Source: CAIYZT01 sp947461435 (GTDB lineage: Bacteria; Pseudomonadota; Alphaproteobacteria; Rhodobacterales; Rhodobacteraceae). Taken from it: a DNA stretch of 64,000 nucleotides. The translations under genes and the position numbers were made by a program. Of this stretch, positions 59,753 to 64,000 are shown piece by piece. Location of the stretch: NCBI GenBank assembly GCA_965284435.1, contig OZ260083.1:1116001-1180000 (forward strand), written 5' to 3'. The notes under the pieces were generated by a model, which saw only the letters and a program-made list of their open reading frames with translations, did not search any database and was not told where the DNA came from. The stretch's first letter is position 1, and the number at the start of each line of letters is the position of its first letter.

Positions 59753-61824
59753 CCCAGTCTGTCTTGTTTGCTCCTCTTGTTTCCATCCAACTGCTTTGGG
59801 TTCTGGCAGCCCTTGCAGCATCTTTTTTAGTCTTGGCCTTATGGCGGGGCTTGCCTGGGTGGTCGCTGCGGCTTGTTGCGGCGCTGATCTTGCTTGCGGC
59901 GCTTTCAAACCCATCGTTGCAAACGGAACTTCAACGCCCGCTGTCGGATATTGTGATCGTTGTGGTCGATGAAAGTTCTTCCAATCGTCTGGGGATCAGA
60001 TCGTCGCAAAGTGATGCGGCGCTATCCAATGTGACGGCCGAACTTGCCGCGATGGGCAATACTGAAATGCGGCTGATCCGATTGGCCGATGGGGCCGAGG
60101 ACGCCGGAACCGAAGCCATGACGGCCCTGGCAAAAGCTTTGGCAGAAGAGCCGCGCGGACGCATTGCGGGGGCGATCCTCATATCCGATGGCCAAATCCA
60201 TGATATGGGGGCAACCCCTGATCTGCCTGCCCCACTGCACCTATTGCTAACTGGCGAAGACTCGGATTGGGACCGCAGGATCGTGGTGACCAATGCGCCT
60301 GCCTTTGCGATCATGGGCGAAGAGACTGTTTTAAACTTGCGTATCGAAGACTTGGGAGCGGCACCTTTTGGTGTCGACGATCTGGTCGACATCACCATTG
60401 CCTTGGACGAAGAGCTTCCCGTCACCTTTTCGGTCCCGCTGAACGTCGATTTGGATCTGCCGGTTCGGTTACCACATGGCGGGCAGAATGTTCTGCAACT
60501 CTCAGTCGCGGCCCAAGAGGGAGAATTGACGGATCAGAACAACACCGCCACCTTGGCCATAAATGGGGTCCGTGACAGGTTGCGCGTGCTTCTGGTCTCG
60601 GGCGAACCGCACACGGGCGAGCGGACATGGCGCAATCTTCTCAAATCCGACCCCTCGGTCGATTTGGTTCACTTCACCATTCTGCGGCCGCCCGAAAAGC
60701 AGGATGGCATCCCGGTCGAAGAACTTGCGCTGATTGCTTTTCCTACCCGAGAGTTGTTCGTAGAAAAGATCAAGGATTTCGATCTGATCATCTTTGATCG
60801 CTATTCAATGCAGGGCATTTTGCCCATGAGCTACATCGACAACGTTGTTCAGTATGTCAAAGACGGCGGCACCGTTCTGGTTGCGGCAGGTCCGGAGTTT
60901 GGCACCATTGACAGCCTTTGGCGCACGCCGTTGGCCGAAATTCTGCCGGTGGAGCCAACTTCGCAAATCATTTCCGAAGGTTTCAAACCAGCGCTTACCG
61001 AACTTGGCCGCCGACATCCTGTAACCGAGGGCCTGGAGGCGCTTGCGCCTAAAGGGGGATGGGGACGGTGGTTCCGTCTCGTCGAAATGAAAGCGACCGC
61101 AGGCCAGGTTGTCATGTCGGGGCCCGGCGACAGGCCCCTTTTGGTCCTGAACCGTGTTGGGCTTGGCCGTGTGGCTGTTTTGGCGTCGGATCAGATGTGG
61201 CTTTGGGGGCGTGGTTTTGAAGGGGGGGGGCCACAATTGGAACTTCTGCGCAGACTTGCGCACTGGATGCTCAAGGAACCAGAACTTGAGGAAGAAACCC
61301 TTTCTGCGAGTCTGAAAACCCAGGAAGTGACCGCAACTCGCCGCAGCATCAAGGACGAGACGCCGGGGGATCTGAGCGTCACCATGCCTGATGGCACGGT
61401 GCTGAATTTGCCAATGACGCAACTTTCCCCCGGTCGATACGAATCGCGGTTCGCGACAAAGGGCTCCGGTCTATACCGCCTCTCCCAAGGGGAATTGACC
61501 CGTGTCCTGTCTGTCGGTCCCCCCGCTCCGCGGGAATTCGTGGACACGATCGCAACTGATCTGATAATCCGGCCGGCTGTTACCGCAACAAAAGGTGGGG
61601 CGCTGCGCATTGCAGATGGCTTGCCTGACATCCGGTCAGTTGAAATGGGCCGCACCGCCGCCGGACGCGGCTGGATAGGCATCGCGCCCCGCGGAGCCTA
61701 TGAAACTGAAGATCTTAGGGTCACATCGCTGTTGCCCGAGTGGCTGGCGCTGTTGTCTTCTGCCGGTTTGATGATTGCCGCCTGGCTAGTGGAGGGGCGC
61801 CGCAGAAGCTCGACCCGAACCTGA
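59749..61824 (+). CDS. Glutamine amidotransferase-like membrane protein of the MoxR operon
   Basis: A 691-residue protein with two N-terminal membrane helices (about 10-50), a beta-rich domain, a glutamine amidotransferase-like domain about 270-500 (RVLLVSGEPHTGERTWRNLL, YVKDGGTVLVAAGPEFG) and a C-terminal membrane helix near 660-682. No Cys-His-Glu triad is obvious, so enzyme activity is doubtful; the fold may only bind a ligand. ATGA overlap with the DUF4159 gene. It ends the four-gene operon. Confidence 0.84.
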   Translation: MTQSVLFAPLVSIQLLWVLAALAASFLVLALWRGLPGWSLRLVAALILLAALSNPSLQTELQRPLSDIVIVVVDESSSNRLGIRSSQSDAALSNVTAELAAMGNTEMRLIRLADGAEDAGTEAMTALAKALAEEPRGRIAGAILISDGQIHDMGATPDLPAPLHLLLTGEDSDWDRRIVVTNAPAFAIMGEETVLNLRIEDLGAAPFGVDDLVDITIALDEELPVTFSVPLNVDLDLPVRLPHGGQNVLQLSVAAQEGELTDQNNTATLAINGVRDRLRVLLVSGEPHTGERTWRNLLKSDPSVDLVHFTILRPPEKQDGIPVEELALIAFPTRELFVEKIKDFDLIIFDRYSMQGILPMSYIDNVVQYVKDGGTVLVAAGPEFGTIDSLWRTPLAEILPVEPTSQIISEGFKPALTELGRRHPVTEGLEALAPKGGWGRWFRLVEMKATAGQVVMSGPGDRPLLVLNRVGLGRVAVLASDQMWLWGRGFEGGGPQLELLRRLAHWMLKEPELEEETLSASLKTQEVTATRRSIKDETPGDLSVTMPDGTVLNLPMTQLSPGRYESRFATKGSGLYRLSQGELTRVLSVGPPAPREFVDTIATDLIIRPAVTATKGGALRIADGLPDIRSVEMGRTAAGRGWIGIAPRGAYETEDLRVTSLLPEWLALLSSAGLMIAAWLVEGRRRSSTRT

Positions 61825-61978
61825 ACTACCATCCCTTTGAATTCACAAAGATCTAATCGCGAAGCATGCTGAAATCACGGTTGACACATGTCTTCACACC
61901 GGTGCTTGGCACCCCTATATCCCCTTGACCCGGCACGACTTTCGGCATCCCATTGGGTGACGCCAAAAGGATCACACT

Positions 61979-63412
61979 ATGGACATGCCGCTCGTCAACC
62001 GCAGGATTTTGAACAGTCGTCCGGCTATACTTGATGCTTTGGCCGCCGTTCTGTCTGAGGGGGTGCTGATCACCAACACGGTCGAACTGAAGGCCTATGA
62101 ATGCGATGGATTGTCGGCCTATCGCTGCCCGCCGATGGCCGTGACACTACCGCGCACGACGGCTGAAGTCGCGGCCATCTTGAAGGTATGCCATAGCATG
62201 GGAGTGCCGGTTGTACCTCGTGGCGCGGGAACCTCTCTTGCGGGCGGCGCACTTCCAACGGCCGATTGTGTTATTCTGGGCGTGTCGCGACTGACTCGCG
62301 TGATTGAAATCAATACAGCCGATCGGTTTATCCATGTTGAAACCGGACGGACAAACTTGTCGGTCACGGGGGCAGTTGAATCAGAAGGGTTCTTTTATGC
62401 GCCGGATCCGTCCAGCCAAATAGCCTGTGCCATTGCAGGCAATATCGCAATGAACTCTGGGGGGGCGCACTGCCTTAAGTATGGGGTGACGACCAACAAT
62501 CTTTTGGGCGTCCGCATGGTCTTGATGGATGGCACAGAGCTGACGCTCGGCGGTCCTTTCAATGATTCCGGTGGGCTGGACCTTATGGGTGTGATCTGCG
62601 GGTCAGAGGGGCAACTTGCTGTGGTTACGGAGGCTTGGTTGCGCATCCTTCCAAAACCTGAAGGTGCCAGACCTGTGTTGATCGGCTTTGACAGCAACGA
62701 AGTTGCCGGTGCCTGCGTCGGTGACATCATAAAGGCAGGTGTACTGCCTGTAGCCATTGAATTCATGGACCGTCCTGCGATCGTCGCCTGTGAGGCGTTT
62801 GCAAAGGCAGGTTACCCCGATTGTGCGGCCCTTCTGATCATCGAGGTCGAGGGAAGCCTTGCAGAGATCGATGACCAACTTGCGCGGATACGGGACTTGG
62901 CAGGGCGCCATGCCCCAGTCGCCTATCGCGAAAGCACCTCAGAGGCGGATAGCGCACGCATTTGGCTTGGCCGAAAATCAGCCTTCGGCGCTATGGGCCA
63001 AATGGGTGACTATATGTGTCTGGATGGAACGATCCCCGTTTCTTCGCTGCCGTTGGTTCTGCGGCGGATTGGCGAGATGAGCGATGAATTCGATCTACGG
63101 GTTGCCAACGTCTTTCATGCGGGTGACGGGAACATGCACCCTCTTATCCTTTTTGACGCGAACAAACCTGGCGATCTGGAGCGTTGCGAGGCCTTTGGCG
63201 CAGCGATCTTGACCTTGTGTGTTGAAGTGGGCGGTTGCCTTACCGGGGAACATGGTGTGGGCGTTGAAAAACGCGATCTGATGTCCGTTCAATATAATCC
63301 GGCAGATCTGGAAGCTCAGATGTCTGTCAAGGACGTCTTTGATCCGTCTTGGCTGCTAAACCCAGCCAAGGTGTTCCCCCTGTCTGCCAGTGCTGGGCGT
63401 CGTGCGGGTTAA
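61979..63412 (+). CDS. glcD: Glycolate oxidase subunit GlcD
   Basis: A 477-residue FAD-linked oxidase subunit: FAD-binding VPVVPRGAGTSLAGGALP (about 80-97), GNIAMNSGGAHCLKYG and the C-terminal FHAGDGNMHPLILFD and LTGEHGVGVEKRDLM, which hold His and Glu near the flavin. GlcDEF oxidises glycolate to glyoxylate at the membrane. AAAGGA precedes the ATG. glcE follows 60 bp later. Confidence 0.95.
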   Translation: MDMPLVNRRILNSRPAILDALAAVLSEGVLITNTVELKAYECDGLSAYRCPPMAVTLPRTTAEVAAILKVCHSMGVPVVPRGAGTSLAGGALPTADCVILGVSRLTRVIEINTADRFIHVETGRTNLSVTGAVESEGFFYAPDPSSQIACAIAGNIAMNSGGAHCLKYGVTTNNLLGVRMVLMDGTELTLGGPFNDSGGLDLMGVICGSEGQLAVVTEAWLRILPKPEGARPVLIGFDSNEVAGACVGDIIKAGVLPVAIEFMDRPAIVACEAFAKAGYPDCAALLIIEVEGSLAEIDDQLARIRDLAGRHAPVAYRESTSEADSARIWLGRKSAFGAMGQMGDYMCLDGTIPVSSLPLVLRRIGEMSDEFDLRVANVFHAGDGNMHPLILFDANKPGDLERCEAFGAAILTLCVEVGGCLTGEHGVGVEKRDLMSVQYNPADLEAQMSVKDVFDPSWLLNPAKVFPLSASAGRRAG

Positions 63413-63472
63413 GATATTGAATCGCTATGTTTCAGATCCTCCCGAATTCTCGTGACAAGATGAAAGCGCTCC

Positions 63473-64000
63473 ATGCGGCCGGAAAGTGAAACGGACTTGA
63501 CCGAGATGATCCGGTCGGCAACTGGCCCCTTGGCCTTGAGAGGTGGCGGTACGCGCGGTCCTCGGGTCGACGGGGAGATACTTGATCTGTCAGGCCTGTC
63601 CGGCATTTCGCTGTATGAGCCCGGTGCGCTGACCCTTGTCGCGGGCGCAGGTACGCCCTTGTCCGAGATAGAGCAGACTTTGGCCGCCCAAGGTCAGCGC
63701 CTTCCATTTGAGCCGCCAGATATTCAAGCCTTGTTGGGGCGGCAGGGCGCGTCGACCATCGGCGGCGTTGCCGCAGCCAATGCCTCGGGCCCGCGGCGTG
63801 TCCAAGCTGGAGCGGCGCGTGACAGTTTGATCGGACTGAAAAGTGTTGATGGGCGCGGTGTGGCGATAAAATCGGGTGGCCGCGTGATGAAGAATGTCAC
63901 CGGTCTTGATTTGGTCAAGTTGATGTCAGGGGCCCACGGAACATTGGGTGTGCTGACAGAGGTGGCCTTCAAACTTCTTCCCCAGCCTGAAACCAGTGCG
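63473..64000 (+). CDS. glcE: Glycolate oxidase subunit GlcE, N-terminal part
   Basis: The window ends inside this gene after 176 codons. The N-terminus MRPESETDLTEMIRSATGPL is followed by the FAD-binding LRGGGTRGP, then GALTLVAGAGTPLSEIE, TIGGVAAANASGPRRVQAGA and GGRVMKNVTGLDLVKLMSGA, all typical of GlcE. No stop occurs before the window edge. The ribosome site before the ATG at 63473 is weak (GATGAAAG). Confidence 0.93.
   Translation, partial: MRPESETDLTEMIRSATGPLALRGGGTRGPRVDGEILDLSGLSGISLYEPGALTLVAGAGTPLSEIEQTLAAQGQRLPFEPPDIQALLGRQGASTIGGVAAANASGPRRVQAGAARDSLIGLKSVDGRGVAIKSGGRVMKNVTGLDLVKLMSGAHGTLGVLTEVAFKLLPQPETSA

Noticed and set aside
61881..61920. TTGACA and CTATAT as a glcD promoter
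   Set aside because: The two elements are about 30 bp apart, too far for a sigma-70 promoter; a small GGTGC-TTG-GCACC stem lies between them.
1..64000. Mobile elements, prophage, CRISPR arrays or rRNA
   Set aside because: No transposase or integrase, no regular spaced repeats and no rRNA sequence were seen on either strand.

Overview
The window reads as a chromosomal segment of an alphaproteobacterium of the Rhodobacteraceae (marine Roseobacter type). The grounds are a yidC-MOSC-engB-argB block, an ATP synthase F0 operon with separate b and b' subunits and an AtpI gene, a stand-alone MipZ ATPase, a single-ABC-domain Frc-type sugar transporter, a DmdA-like/AcuI pair of the dimethylsulfoniopropionate (DMSP) type, and many ATGA start/stop overlaps. 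No phage, insertion sequence, CRISPR array or rRNA was seen.

Layout. 0-8.5 kb: the minus-strand ribosome/membrane biogenesis block rpmH-rnpA-yidD ... yidC-MOSC-engB ... argB. It is interrupted by three genes: a plus-strand SDR with its own promoter, an EAL protein with a dead GGDEF domain, and a plus-strand lipoprotein. 8.7-12.5 kb: a TVP38-type membrane protein coupled to a flavin disulfide oxidoreductase, an orphan histidine kinase and tRNA-Arg(ACG). 12.8-19.9 kb: a catabolic locus with an HSD10-like dehydrogenase, a GcvA-like LysR regulator, an acyl-CoA ligase, a DmdA-family demethylase, DUF2182, DUF1326 and AcuI. 20-24.9 kb: a sugar ABC system (ROK regulator, RbsD/FucU mutarotase, FrcB-FrcC-FrcA) with a palindromic candidate operator. 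25-26.8 kb: EamA exporter and LysR. 27.2-34.9 kb: ffh, three tandem GNAT acetyltransferases, a small ORF, chorismate mutase, rpsP, rimM, two inserted genes, trmD, rplS, rpmE.

35-41.4 kb: a secreted protein, MipZ, a 52-codon candidate gene, malonyl-CoA synthase, an ArsR regulator and the atpI-B-E-b'-b operon with a strong terminator. 41.4-49.7 kb: OmpA-like lipoprotein, Ada-like methyltransferase, nth, adenosine kinase, a divergent sulfotransferase/glycosyltransferase pair, HIT, DUF1203, two YdeI paralogues and a YjbR protein. 49.8-55 kb: polA, DUF2459, zinc-finger, hydroxypyruvate isomerase-like and DUF1285 genes. 55.1-61.8 kb: a tightly overlapped MoxR-DUF58-BatA/DUF4159-GATase-like operon. 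62-64 kb: glcD and the start of glcE.

The parts most worth following up are the dmdA-like/DUF2182/DUF1326/acuI operon, with a 49-codon antisense ORF just upstream; a candidate leaderless ArsR gene with a palindromic operator over its -35 box; the 17-bp palindrome in front of the Frc operon; and several small genes or RNA hairpins inside ribosomal and ATP synthase operons. All functions are inferred by reading motifs; no database search was run.
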